In this document: positions 9,491 through 18,461 of the stretch, piece by piece
Layout: every line of letters starts with the position of its first letter
How positions within the stretch are numbered: the stretch's first letter is position 1
Assembly (NCBI RefSeq): GCF_026248685.1
Contig: NZ_CP111041.1
Coordinates: 434,001-498,000, forward strand
Length of the DNA stretch: 64,000 nt
Source: Haladaptatus caseinilyticus
Lineage (GTDB): Archaea; Halobacteriota; Halobacteria; Halobacteriales; Haladaptataceae
Direction: 5' to 3'
Translations under genes and position numbers: made by a program
Notes under the pieces: model-generated
Databases searched by the model: none
Seen by the model: only the letters and a program-made list of their open reading frames with translations
Told to the model about the DNA's origin: nothing

Positions 9491-10783
9491 CTACGGCCAG
9501 AGTCCGCGTGTTCCCTTGGCAGTCGCAACGCGATTGAGTGCCACGATGTATGCGGCATCACGCCACGTTACGCCGCGAGTTTCGACTTCGTCGCGAACGG
9601 CACTCCACGCCTTTAGCATCTCGGATTCGAGTTCGTTGTTGACACGGTCGAGTGTCCACTGTCGTCGATTGATGTCCTGTAGCCACTCGAAATACGACAC
9701 CGTCACGCCGCCCGCGTTGGCGAGGATATCGGGGATAACCGGGATATCACGCCGTTCGAAGATGGAGTCCGCGGCAAACGTGGTTGGACCGTTTGCTCCT
9801 TCGACGATGAGGTCAGCCTCGACGTCGTCGGCGTTGTTTGCCGTCAGAACGTTACCGACGGCGGCAGGAATGAGCACGTCGACGTCGAGTTCGAGCAGTT
9901 CCTCGTTGGAAAGCTGCTGGGGCGCTTCGTAGCCGGAGACCATTCCGGGACGCTCGTCGTGGGCCATCACCCCTTTCGTGTCCAGCCCACGAGGATCGAA
10001 AATCGCACCGTCGACGTCGGAGACGGCGAGGACGTCTGCCCCCCATTCGTCGAGTGCTCGAGCAGCGTTCGCGCCGACGCTTCCGTACCCCTGCACGGCA
10101 ACGGTGGTTTCGTCGAGGTTCCAGTCGTAGTAATCGATAGCTTCGCGTGTGACGATCGCGACACTCCGTCCTGGCGCCTCTTCGCGCCCATAGGAACCAC
10201 CGATGACTGGCGGTTTTCCGGTGACGACACCGGGTGTCGTCTCACCCCGCTGCATGGAGTAGGCATCCATAAACCACGCCATGGTCTGTGCATCAGTGCC
10301 CATATCCGGGGCTGGCACGTCTTGTTTTGGACCGACGACGTCCCGAAGTTCTTCGGCAAATCGGCGTGTGAGCCGCTCTTTTTCCTCGTTGCTCAGACGT
10401 TTCGGATCGACGGCGATGCCACCCTTTCCACCACCAAATGGAAGGTCCATGACGGCGCACTTCCACGTCATCCACATCGAGAGGCCGATACACTCCTCGG
10501 CGTTGACCTCGGGATGATACCGAAGCCCACCTTTATACGGTCCACGAACGTCGTCGTGTTGTGCGCGGAAGCCCGTAAACACCTCTAATTCGCCGTCATC
10601 ACGCTTGAGTGGGACGGATACGCGCTGAACTTTCGTCGGATGTTTCAACCGCTCGACGACGCCATCGTCGACATCGATGTGCGCTGCAGCACGCTTCAGT
10701 TGGCGGCGAGCCGTCATCAACGCTGATTCGCTCGATTCGTCAGTTTCCGTCGCGTCGGCGTCTTTGGACGTTAGCTGGGACAT
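9491..10783 (-). CDS. Glu/Leu/Phe/Val dehydrogenase (glutamate dehydrogenase)
   Basis: The 430-residue protein has the substrate site [11 protein letters not shown] near 81-91, the catalytic lysine in PFGGGKGG (K120), VPAPDMGT, and a Rossmann motif GYGSVG. It interconverts glutamate and 2-oxoglutarate plus ammonia. The start lies three bases after the doeA stop, so it is the last gene of the AOR-doeA-gdh operon. A transaminase pathway turns 2-oxoglutarate into glutamate at every cycle, and a co-transcribed glutamate dehydrogenase would regenerate 2-oxoglutarate and release ammonium. The pairing is therefore metabolically coherent. Confidence 0.93.
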   Translation of the reverse strand: MSQLTSKDADATETDESSESALMTARRQLKRAAAHIDVDDGVVERLKHPTKVQRVSVPLKRDDGELEVFTGFRAQHDDVRGPYKGGLRYHPEVNAEECIGLSMWMTWKCAVMDLPFGGGKGGIAVDPKRLSNEEKERLTRRFAEELRDVVGPKQDVPAPDMGTDAQTMAWFMDAYSMQRGETTPGVVTGKPPVIGGSYGREEAPGRSVAIVTREAIDYYDWNLDETTVAVQGYGSVGANAARALDEWGADVLAVSDVDGAIFDPRGLDTKGVMAHDERPGMVSGYEAPQQLSNEELLELDVDVLIPAAVGNVLTANNADDVEADLIVEGANGPTTFAADSIFERRDIPVIPDILANAGGVTVSYFEWLQDINRRQWTLDRVNNELESEMLKAWSAVRDEVETRGVTWRDAAYIVALNRVATAKGTRGLWP

Positions 10784-10786
10784 GAG

Positions 10787-11965
10787 TTACGTGGAGAACA
10801 GTTCCTGCGGGAAGTCGGCCAGTACCTCGGCGCCGTTCGAGGTGACGCGGAACGTCTCGCTGAGTTCGACGCCGAAGTCGTCGAACCAGAGGCCCGGAAT
10901 CATGTGGAACGTCATATTCTTTTCGAGCACCGTCTCGTCCCCTGGACGGAGACTAGCGGTGTGCTCGCCCCAATCCGGTGGGTAGCCAAGCCCCATCGAG
11001 TAACCGATGCGTTCCTCCTTTTCGAGACCGTATTTCTGAATAACCTCACGCCATGCCTTCTCGACGCGCTCGCAAGTCACACCCGGTTCGGCGACGTCAA
11101 GCGCGGCATTCACGCCTTCGACGACGATTTCCATCCGGTCCTGCATCTCCTGTGGCGGGTCGCCCACGTACGTCGTTCGGGCGAGTGGTGAATGGTAGCG
11201 GTGCCGGCATCCGGAGAGTTCGATAATAACCGGGTCACCCTGTGCGAAGGGACGATCGGTCCACGTGAGATGAGGGGTCCCAGTATGATCGCCGGAAGGC
11301 ATGAGTGGAACGATGGAAGGGTAGTCACCACCGTACTCCTCGGTACCATCGATGAGCGCGTTGTAGATGGCACGTGCTGCTTCCGACTCGGGGACGCCCT
11401 CCTCGATCGCGTCCAGACCGGCACTCATTGCATTCTCCGAGATACGGGCAGCCTCCCGCATGTACTGGAGTTCCTGATCGGATTTCGTGACACGAACCCA
11501 GTTGACCAGCAGGGTCGTATCCTCGAATTCCGCCTCGGGGAGGTTCTGCTGCAGGCGCAAATAGGACTTTGCCGTGAAGTAGTAGGCGTCCATCTCCAGT
11601 CCGATGCGTGCATCATCGACACCGAGGTCTCGTAACACTTGCGCGAAGAAGTCCATCGGATGCAAGTCGTACGGCGACTGGACGTGGTCGTCGCTGTAGG
11701 ATCGAATGCTCTCTTCTTCCAACCACGTCGTCGCGCGTGCGCCATTAGCGTCTTGGCCGCGGCCAACCCAGACCGGCTCGTCTCGGTCCTGGGTGACGAT
11801 GACGGCTTGATGCACATAGAACGACCAGCCGTCGTAGCCAGATAGATAGTTCATGTTCGCCGGGTCGGCGATCACGAGCGCGTCGAGTTCGCGTTCACGC
11901 ATTCGCTCTTTCGTCTGCTCGATTCGTCTCTCGTATTCGCTGGCGGTAAATACTGACTGTGGCAT
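10787..11965 (-). CDS. doeA: Ectoine hydrolase DoeA (M24 creatinase/prolidase fold)
   Basis: The 392-residue protein matches the DoeA/EutD pattern over its full length. It has a segment reading DPANMNYLSGYDG then WSFYVHQ at 34-53, GGDYPSIVPLMPSG at 212-225 followed by PHLTW, and GYSMGLGYPPDWGE at 321-334 followed by SLRPGD. Near 352 is MTFHMIPGLW, then a carboxylate motif ELSET. These sequences are peculiar to ectoine hydrolases rather than to Xaa-Pro peptidases or creatinases. DoeA opens the ectoine ring to N-acetyl-2,4-diaminobutyrate in the cytoplasm. A TATA-like AATAAATAC lies 22-30 bases before the ATG. Archaeal occurrence makes it notable. Confidence 0.9.
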   Translation of the reverse strand: MPQSVFTASEYERRIEQTKERMRERELDALVIADPANMNYLSGYDGWSFYVHQAVIVTQDRDEPVWVGRGQDANGARATTWLEEESIRSYSDDHVQSPYDLHPMDFFAQVLRDLGVDDARIGLEMDAYYFTAKSYLRLQQNLPEAEFEDTTLLVNWVRVTKSDQELQYMREAARISENAMSAGLDAIEEGVPESEAARAIYNALIDGTEEYGGDYPSIVPLMPSGDHTGTPHLTWTDRPFAQGDPVIIELSGCRHRYHSPLARTTYVGDPPQEMQDRMEIVVEGVNAALDVAEPGVTCERVEKAWREVIQKYGLEKEERIGYSMGLGYPPDWGEHTASLRPGDETVLEKNMTFHMIPGLWFDDFGVELSETFRVTSNGAEVLADFPQELFST

Positions 11966-12013
11966 GCTACCTGTTCCCGAAAGGGGTATTTATTGGAGAC
12001 CTATTTTAATTTT

Positions 12014-12043
12014 TTGTGTACGGTGAGTACGGTTCATGTGTAT
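12014..12043. promoter_or_regulatory. TTGTGTAC and ATGTGTAT elements upstream of doeA
   Basis: TTGTGTAC at 12014-12021 and the near-match ATGTGTAT at 12036-12043 lie about 50-80 bases upstream of the doeA start, in the 87-base gap after the AOR gene. Between them a short GTAC-containing motif repeats. This is consistent with a second promoter inside the operon that answers to the same regulator. Confidence 0.4.
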
Positions 12044-12052
12044 GGGCGACAG

Positions 12053-13714
12053 TCACTCCGTAGGGACCTGCCCATCGGGAACGACCCCGTCGTCCCAATC
12101 TCGGATTTCGTAGTACTCCTCCAACGCGTCTTCGAAGCCTGGAATCTCGTAGGGGAGCGTATCATCCGACCGGTCGAAGCCACGCTGGTTGTTGAAGTGT
12201 CGTTCGAGGGTGACGATTCGGTTTCCGACCGCGAGTAGCTCCTCGAAGTCAGCGCCGAACAGCATCTCATACCTTTCTGGGTTCATATAGTCCCGTGAAA
12301 ATTTACACACGACACCGCTATCGTTGACCGCCATCTGATTTTCCTTCTCGATGAGCCGCTGTGGTTTTCCCTCGAACCCGGTTGGGTCGTACGCGTCGTC
12401 CTCGTCGACAAGTGGGTACTCCTGTGAGTAGAACACAGCATACATGTGGTCTGCACCACGGTTCGCGACGGCATACGAGAGTCCCTGACCGTGGAGTACG
12501 CGTCCCTCGTGGGCTGCAAAGTCCATGCCTTTGACCGTCCAGTTCGGTACATCGAGATCATCGTGAATGCGGGCAATCCCTTCGGCAAGGTCGTCACCGA
12601 CACCCTCTCGGTGGGCGATCTTCTCGACCAGTTCGTGGATGAGGTCGACGTTTCCAAACTCGTCCTGTGCGGCGAGATAGGCGGCCACGGTGTTCCCCGC
12701 CGAAATCGCGTCCAATCCGTATCGGTCACACAACTCGTTCGACTTCATCACATCGACGATATCGTCAACGCCGGAGTTCGACCCAAACGCCATCGCAACC
12801 TCGAACTCGGGACCTTCCGTTTCTACGCCGCGTGTTTCGTCCTTCGTCGGAAGTTTACAGGCGAACGCACATGCAGAACAGGTTCCCTTCTTGTACTTCT
12901 TTTCTTCGACGGCGGCGCCGTTGATTCCTCCGACGCCCTCGAACTCCTGTTCGGAGAAATAATACGACGGGAGGCCGTTCAGTTCGTTCGCGAGGTCCAT
13001 CACCGCGACCGTTCCCTGTCGTTTCATAATATGGTCGTCCGTAGCTGCCTCACGGTGGATTTCCATCTGTGAGGCGGGTATATCGATGTCGAGCGCCGAG
13101 TCTCCCTCGAAAGTGAGCGCTTTCACGTTCTTCGACCCGAGCACTGCCCCGAGCCCGCCACGACCGAATGCCCGCTCTTCGGATGTCATGATGGAAGCAA
13201 AACGGACCAAATTTTCGCCGGCCGGTCCGATGACGGCGGTTTGATCGGCTCCGATCGCATGTTCGTCTTCCAAGTACGAAACAGTCTCCGGAACGGTCGC
13301 ACCGGCGAGCGCTGGCACCGGTTCGAATTCGACGCCACTATCGGAGATGTGAACAATCACTAATTCGTCGCTTTTTCCAGTGATTTCGACGGCTGCGTGA
13401 CCCGTATCTGCGAAGTTACGTGACATAAAGCCGCCCGCGTTCGACGAGACCAGCCCATCAGTGAGCGGGGAAACTGCCGTTGCATTCATTCGTCCAGTGA
13501 AACTCATCGTCGATGCCTGCATCGGACCGGTTGCGAAGAACAGCCGATTTTCCGCATCGAACGGGTCGGCGTCGAACGGAATACGCTCGTGGGCGAGCTT
13601 CGTCGCGACGCCTCGTCCGCCGATGAACGATTCGAGGATATCGTCGATGGATTCTGTCTTCGTCGTTCGTGTCCCCACGTCGATCGTGAGGTGTGGCCCC
13701 ACTGTGTGCAACAT
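12053..13714 (-). CDS. aor: Aldehyde ferredoxin oxidoreductase, tungsten-pterin type
   Basis: About 553 residues, colinear with AOR-family enzymes. It has the N-terminal FIGGRG and ATGP regions, RAFGRGGLGAVLGSKNVKA near 181-199, and a 4Fe-4S ligand set CSACAFAC (C279, C282, C286) with a fourth cysteine in SGVVCKF near 480. AORs bind a tungsto-bispterin cofactor and oxidise aldehydes to acids with ferredoxin. A 20-residue longer start at 13774 is open, but the ATG at 13714 begins the family homology and has a TATA-like box 25-31 bases upstream. It is the first gene of the operon with doeA and gdh. Oxidation of an aldehyde such as aspartate semialdehyde is the likely context role. Confidence 0.9.
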   Translation of the reverse strand: MLHTVGPHLTIDVGTRTTKTESIDDILESFIGGRGVATKLAHERIPFDADPFDAENRLFFATGPMQASTMSFTGRMNATAVSPLTDGLVSSNAGGFMSRNFADTGHAAVEITGKSDELVIVHISDSGVEFEPVPALAGATVPETVSYLEDEHAIGADQTAVIGPAGENLVRFASIMTSEERAFGRGGLGAVLGSKNVKALTFEGDSALDIDIPASQMEIHREAATDDHIMKRQGTVAVMDLANELNGLPSYYFSEQEFEGVGGINGAAVEEKKYKKGTCSACAFACKLPTKDETRGVETEGPEFEVAMAFGSNSGVDDIVDVMKSNELCDRYGLDAISAGNTVAAYLAAQDEFGNVDLIHELVEKIAHREGVGDDLAEGIARIHDDLDVPNWTVKGMDFAAHEGRVLHGQGLSYAVANRGADHMYAVFYSQEYPLVDEDDAYDPTGFEGKPQRLIEKENQMAVNDSGVVCKFSRDYMNPERYEMLFGADFEELLAVGNRIVTLERHFNNQRGFDRSDDTLPYEIPGFEDALEEYYEIRDWDDGVVPDGQVPTE

Positions 13715-13819
13715 ACACAAGACAAGGAATCCCGTGTTACTTAATTGTTCACGAAATCTGTGTATGTAAGTCATCCTATTCGTTTTCGCAGGTCAAGAGC
13801 GGTATCAATAACTGTGTAT
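13713..13819. promoter_or_regulatory. Divergent AOR / aminotransferase control region
   Basis: ATACACAA (13713-13720) overlaps the AOR start codon exactly as the element at 1319 does for its gene. CTGTGTAT follows at 13758-13765 and 13812-13819. The 12-mer at 13777-13788 (TATTCGTTTTCG) is identical to 19050-19061 upstream of the IclR gene. A TATA-like ATATATAT at about 13848-13855 serves the rightward aminotransferase gene. Confidence 0.45.
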
Positions 13820-13875
13820 GACCTGGGTGATTTCTGTGGACAAGATATATATGACTGTTTCACAATGGCACACAT

Positions 13876-15261
13876 ATGGCAGTAGGACCATCGATCGAGG
13901 AGTTACACTTCGACGAGGCACCGTCAGTCGATTCCGTTCCCGGACCGACATCGCGGGCGCTTATCGAGAAGCAACAACGTATCGACAGCAGCGCGGTCGC
14001 TTACCCCGAGGATATCCCGATCGCTTTCGAGGAGGGAAAGGGAGCGACGGTTCGTGATGTAGACGGCAACACCTTCATCGATATGTTCGCCGGTATCGGC
14101 GTGTTCAACGTCGGGCACGCGAACCCGTACGTTCTCGACGCAGTGCATGAGCAAGCGGACAAGCTCGTCCATACCGTCGACTTCCCGACAGAGGCCAGAC
14201 TCGAACTCATCGAGAAGCTCGACGAGATTGCCCCAGGTTCCCTACAAGGGAACAACAAGGTCGTCTTCGGCGGTCCGACCGGTAGCGACGCCGTTGAAGC
14301 GTCCATCAAGCTCGGCAAGTACAACACGGGTGGCGACGGACTCATCGCCTTCCGTGGCGCGTACCACGGCGCGACGAGTGGTGCAATGAGCGTCACGTCA
14401 AACACGAAGTTCAAGGAAGACTACACGCCGCTGCTCCCGGACGTCGTTCACTCGCCTTACCCGTATCCGTTTGGACAGGAAAAGGATCCACAAGAGGCAG
14501 TCGATCACGCACTCGAAGAACTACAGGCAACGCTCGAAGACCCGTACGGTGGCCTCGCGAATCCTGCGGGCATCATCGTCGAACCGATTCAAGGAGAGGG
14601 CGGCGTTATTACGCCGCCGGAAGGGTTTTTGCAGGGCGTTCGAGATCTCGCTACAGATAACGATGTGCCCCTCATCTTCGACGAGATTCAGAGCGGACTC
14701 GGTCGATCCGGTCAGTGGTGGGCGAGTGAATGGGACGACGTCACGCCCGACATCATGACTTCCGCGAAAGCCCTCGGTGGCGTCGGGTTCCCACTCTCGG
14801 CGACGATGTACGACGAATCCCTCGATACGTGGGGCTCCGGTGATCACGCTGGCACCTACCGTGGCCACGTCGTCGCGATGCGTGCTGGAACACGTGCTAT
14901 CGAATACATTCAGGAACATGACTTGCTCGCACACGCTCGTAACCTAGGCGAATACATCCGGACCCGGTTGAAAGAAGCCGGTGAAGGAAATCCCCATTTA
15001 GGGGAGGTCCGAGGAAAGGGACTGTTCATCGGGGCGGAGTTCGTCGATGGTGATGGGAACCCCGACGGGGAGATGGCCGACGCGATCCAGGATTACTGTT
15101 TCGAGCACGGTGTCCTCGTGTGGAAGGCGGGCCGGTACGGCAACATCGTACGACTGCTCCCACCGCTCGTGCTTACCGAGGATCTGGCCGAAACGGCGCT
15201 CGACATCATCACTGAGGCCGTCGAAACGACGACCGCCGCAAAGCAAGACATCCAAAGATAG
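13876..15261 (+). CDS. Class III aminotransferase, diaminobutyrate-transaminase-like
   Basis: The 461-residue enzyme has [31 protein letters not shown], the acidic [13 protein letters not shown] motif and the PLP lysine in SAKALGG (K298). The [10 protein letters not shown] form and overall layout resemble 2,4-diaminobutyrate transaminases (EctB/Dat/DoeD group). These move the gamma-amino group to 2-oxoglutarate, giving aspartate semialdehyde and glutamate. It is transcribed divergently from AOR-doeA-gdh, with RidA ten bases downstream. It is the better of the two candidates in this island for the DoeD step; the substrate is inferred. Confidence 0.88.
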   Translation: MAVGPSIEELHFDEAPSVDSVPGPTSRALIEKQQRIDSSAVAYPEDIPIAFEEGKGATVRDVDGNTFIDMFAGIGVFNVGHANPYVLDAVHEQADKLVHTVDFPTEARLELIEKLDEIAPGSLQGNNKVVFGGPTGSDAVEASIKLGKYNTGGDGLIAFRGAYHGATSGAMSVTSNTKFKEDYTPLLPDVVHSPYPYPFGQEKDPQEAVDHALEELQATLEDPYGGLANPAGIIVEPIQGEGGVITPPEGFLQGVRDLATDNDVPLIFDEIQSGLGRSGQWWASEWDDVTPDIMTSAKALGGVGFPLSATMYDESLDTWGSGDHAGTYRGHVVAMRAGTRAIEYIQEHDLLAHARNLGEYIRTRLKEAGEGNPHLGEVRGKGLFIGAEFVDGDGNPDGEMADAIQDYCFEHGVLVWKAGRYGNIVRLLPPLVLTEDLAETALDIITEAVETTTAAKQDIQR

Positions 15262-15271
15262 CAGTTTCACA

Positions 15272-15655
15272 ATGACTTCGGAACCCATCGTCACAGACGA
15301 GGCACCGCGCAATGACAATCCGTACTCGCAGGGCGTCCGCGCCGACGATACGCTCTATGTATCCGGCTATGGTCCAGTCGACCCCGAAACGGGAGAGGAC
15401 GTCGACGGCGACGTGCAAGCTGAAACCGAACAAGTACTGGAGAACATTGCAGCGACCGTCGAGAAAGCGGGCGGGTCGCTCGACGATGTCGTCAAGATAA
15501 CTGTCTATCTGACCGACTTGGACGACTATGACCGTGTCAACGAGGCCTACGGTAACCAGTTCACCGGTACGCCACCGGCCCGTGTCTGCGTGGAGGTCTC
15601 GCGTCTCCCCGACGATGTCCATATCGAAATGGACGCCATCGCACATCTCGGGTGA
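15272..15655 (+). CDS. ridA: RidA family imine/enamine deaminase
   Basis: The 127-residue product has the RidA (YjgF/YER057c/UK114) pattern: NPYSQGV near residue 15, YVSGYGP, a long helix with QTE-like spacing, and PPARVCVEVSRLP with the conserved active-site arginine. RidA hydrolyses reactive 2-aminoacrylate-type imines released by PLP enzymes. It is ten bases downstream of the aminotransferase and in the same island as the threonine dehydratase, an enzyme that produces such intermediates. The open frame extends upstream through the aminotransferase gene, but the ATG at 15272 is the only sensible start. Confidence 0.93.
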   Translation: MTSEPIVTDEAPRNDNPYSQGVRADDTLYVSGYGPVDPETGEDVDGDVQAETEQVLENIAATVEKAGGSLDDVVKITVYLTDLDDYDRVNEAYGNQFTGTPPARVCVEVSRLPDDVHIEMDAIAHLG

Positions 15656-15760
15656 CGCTTCCTTCGAGAAGTCGTCCGGTCATCTGCTTTTGACCCACGA
15701 GAACGGTTCGCTGGCGGTCAGACCCCCTATGTGGTAAACACGCCAGAACCGAACCATAAC

Positions 15761-16414
15761 TTAGTTGCTTGATTCCTCGAACCGTTGATTCCGTCGGTCG
15801 GTTGCTCTGTTTACGTTCCGGACGAACTCTGCCATCTGATCTTTCATCTCGGAACGCATCGATGTCGCCGAAAAACCCCCCGATTCGGTTAGAAGCCGAA
15901 CGAACGCGCGAAGATCTTCGTCAGTGATTTCGTCGAAGCTTCCGTTCTCTAACTGTTCGGTGACCTCGTCGATATCGATCTGTCCGACGGGATCTACGTT
16001 GAAGTCGACCGTTACCATCCGGTAGTCCGACCCAGCGAGGCTCTGCTCGGACCGGCTTACCCCCTTTCCAAGCATATCCTTGAACGGAACGTGATAGCCC
16101 ATCGTTGCGAGATGGAGGAAGCCGAGCATATCGATTATACCGTTCGTGTAGTCGTCACGGTTCTCCGATTCGGGGTTGAAGACGTTTTTGCGGTCACGAT
16201 CTTCGAGGTGCTCGAAGAGGATAGTAAAGTCGAGGATCGCGTTGCGGAGTCGCTGTCGAATCCGGTTTCGCTTCTGTTTTTTCGAGTGTTCCGTGTAGTC
16301 GGTTTTTCGGCCAAGGAGGAACTCACGATCACTTGGCGTCAGGATCCCCCGTCCCCGGTCAGCAGAAAGCGCCAATCGATCGGGGGCATCGGCCTCATCG
16401 TTCTCGTTGACCAT
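15761..16414 (-). CDS. Conserved haloarchaeal protein of unknown function
   Basis: The 217-residue protein is acidic and probably soluble. Its first half has LSADRGRGILTPSDREFLLG then a basic, arginine-rich helix (about 40-60) leading into RNAILDFTILFEHL. I recognise the RGRGILTPSDREFL opening as common to a family restricted to haloarchaea, with no assigned function. The middle holds a hydrophobic helix (IIDMLGFLHLATMG); the C-terminus is charged. No catalytic motif is visible. It stands alone on the minus strand between RidA and the BCCT transporter. A 12-base palindrome lies 43 bases upstream of its start. Confidence 0.75.
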   Translation of the reverse strand: MVNENDEADAPDRLALSADRGRGILTPSDREFLLGRKTDYTEHSKKQKRNRIRQRLRNAILDFTILFEHLEDRDRKNVFNPESENRDDYTNGIIDMLGFLHLATMGYHVPFKDMLGKGVSRSEQSLAGSDYRMVTVDFNVDPVGQIDIDEVTEQLENGSFDEITDEDLRAFVRLLTESGGFSATSMRSEMKDQMAEFVRNVNRATDRRNQRFEESSN

Positions 16415-16823
16415 GCATTGTCTATGCGTATCGTATCAAGTAAGTATTACGACTGACAACAATTGTTGGCTGTTTCTTGTTCGGTGATGGTTTCTTCTAC
16501 TATGGTACCCGAACAGGACTACAGCATCGTTCGACAGTAATTATCTATCCACGTTGATAAATAAACAGTGATCGTGAACTATGTCTTTAACAACCATAAC
16601 ATTTATCCAGATGAGTTGTGATGGATGAAGCGTGTCGTGACCCTGGTTATACAGTGTCATACATAGTGGACGTTCGAACCATGAAATCGCAACGCAACGA
16701 AGATTACTATCCGACCGAATGTGTGTCGAATGGCAGTCGAAACACACGCGAGGGACAGGACAAATCGACTCGGCGTCAGAACGAACGAAATCATAGTATT
16801 AGTCACATGACGGAGCGTGACAT
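16415..16823. other. Intergenic region between divergent genes, with a palindrome
   Basis: No convincing gene is seen. CAACAATTGTTG, a perfect 12-base palindrome, lies at 16457-16468, upstream of the unknown gene starting at 16414. AT-rich patches near 16550-16600 could carry promoter elements for the BCCT transporter gene. A 69-codon frame at 16618-16827 has no family features and atypical composition. Confidence 0.5.
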
Positions 16824-18461
16824 ATGAGTCGCTCAAACGAACAAAGTCCGGTTGAAGAGTTCATCGACGAGATAGAACCGATCGTATTCGCGTTTGGTGC
16901 TGGCATCACCCTCCTGTTCGTCGCCCTGTTCGCACTGAATCCAAAGACGGCAGCGAACCTCGTTTCGTCCGCGACTGACTTCGTCCTCGGACATTTCAAT
17001 TGGGCATTCATGCTGGTGATGTTGGTGTTCGTCGGCTTCCTGGCATTCCTCATTTTCGGCCCCTGGGGACGGATCAAGCTCGGCGATGGAGCCCCCGAGT
17101 TCAGCTACTTCTCGTATTTTACGATGATCTATTCGGCTGGGCTCGCCGCAGGTATCGTTTTTTGGGGACCGTCCGAGGCACTCCTCCATTATTCGAGTGT
17201 GCCACCACTGTACGACGTTGCATCGAAGTCACAGGCCGCGATTCCCATCGCTGTGCAGTATTCTATCTTCCACTGGGCGATCATCCAATGGTCTTGTTTT
17301 ACGGTGATGGGCCTCGGTATCGGATATTTCGTCCACGCTCACGGTGCTCCCCTTCGTGTGTCCGCCGTTCTGACACCGTTTGTGGGCGCGGACAACGTCG
17401 ACAACCTGGCCGGAACGATCATCGATATTCTCGCCGTGTTCGCGACGCTTGGTGGGGTCGCGACATCGTTGGGATTCATCGGGAGTCAATTTCTCACCGG
17501 ACTCGAGTTCCAATGGGGCATTCAACTCGGTGACGCTGGCACGATAACAGTCATTACCGGGATGACGGCGTTGTTCACGGTATCGCTCGTGCTCGGAGTG
17601 GATAAGGGGATTCGCCGTCTATCGAACTTCAATATGGTCCTGTTCGGCGGGCTCATGATATCGACCCTCGTATTCGGACCGACGTTCCGCGTACTCGAAC
17701 TCAGTACGCAGGCAATCGGTGGCCTGTTGGGCGATTTCTTCAAGATGAGCCTCTTTTTGGATTACACCAATGGTGGGTCATGGTCGAACGCCTGGACTGT
17801 CTTTTACTGGTTGTGGCCACTCGCGTGGTCGCCGTTTGCGGGCCTGTTTATCGCACGCATTTCCCGTGGTCGAAGCGTCCGCGAAGTCGCGTTCACTGGT
17901 ATCGTCGCGACGTCACTTGCGACGATTCCTTGGTTCGCCATCGTGGGTGGTACAGCAACGGTTTTCCAACATAACGGCGTCGCCAACATTCTCGACCCTG
18001 TCAATAACTACGGTGAAGCAGTTTCAGGGTACGTCCTCTTCGGAGCCATCGAGTTCATGGGTCTACCGATTGGAACCCTTCTGTTGTTTGGCTTCCTGGT
18101 TTTGGTAACTACTTTCTTCGTGACGTCGGCCGATTCGTCAACGCTCGCAGTCTCCATAATGACGACCGGTGGGAAAGAAGAACCGTCGGCGATCAACCGG
18201 ATCTTTTGGGGAGTCTTACAAGGCGCTGTTGCGTCGATCCTGATGGTCATCGGTGGCGTGGATGCGCTCCAATCTGCCGCGATCATCACCGGAGGTCCAT
18301 TCGCGATAGTGTGTCTCATAGCCGTTATCGGATTGACGAAGACGTTCCGGGAGGAAGGCGGAAACGTGCTTCTTAGAGAGGAAACTGTTCTCTTCGGAAA
18401 GCCAAGCACGGAAAAGCAAACCAACTCATCAACGGTCGCCGTTGGTGCCGAAGACGATTAA
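16824..18461 (+). CDS. BCCT family osmolyte transporter
   Basis: The 545-residue protein has about twelve membrane segments and the layout of betaine/carnitine/choline transporters. MIYSAGLAAGIVFWGPSEAL holds the glycine-rich helix 3 region, and the BCCT signature lies at about 323-336 (AWTVFYWLWPLAWSPF). The signature deviates: the usual WWxxW stretch reads WPLAW. FIARISRGRSVREV follows, as in typical members. Most BCCT carriers use Na+ or H+ to import betaine, ectoine, choline or carnitine. Its place next to the doeA island suggests it imports the pathway's substrate. Confidence 0.93.
   Translation: MSRSNEQSPVEEFIDEIEPIVFAFGAGITLLFVALFALNPKTAANLVSSATDFVLGHFNWAFMLVMLVFVGFLAFLIFGPWGRIKLGDGAPEFSYFSYFTMIYSAGLAAGIVFWGPSEALLHYSSVPPLYDVASKSQAAIPIAVQYSIFHWAIIQWSCFTVMGLGIGYFVHAHGAPLRVSAVLTPFVGADNVDNLAGTIIDILAVFATLGGVATSLGFIGSQFLTGLEFQWGIQLGDAGTITVITGMTALFTVSLVLGVDKGIRRLSNFNMVLFGGLMISTLVFGPTFRVLELSTQAIGGLLGDFFKMSLFLDYTNGGSWSNAWTVFYWLWPLAWSPFAGLFIARISRGRSVREVAFTGIVATSLATIPWFAIVGGTATVFQHNGVANILDPVNNYGEAVSGYVLFGAIEFMGLPIGTLLLFGFLVLVTTFFVTSADSSTLAVSIMTTGGKEEPSAINRIFWGVLQGAVASILMVIGGVDALQSAAIITGGPFAIVCLIAVIGLTKTFREEGGNVLLREETVLFGKPSTEKQTNSSTVAVGAEDD

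Noticed and set aside
11993-12238. Plus-strand frame across the AOR-doeA gap
   Set aside because: Antisense to the AOR 3' end; the interesting part is the promoter sequence, not the frame.
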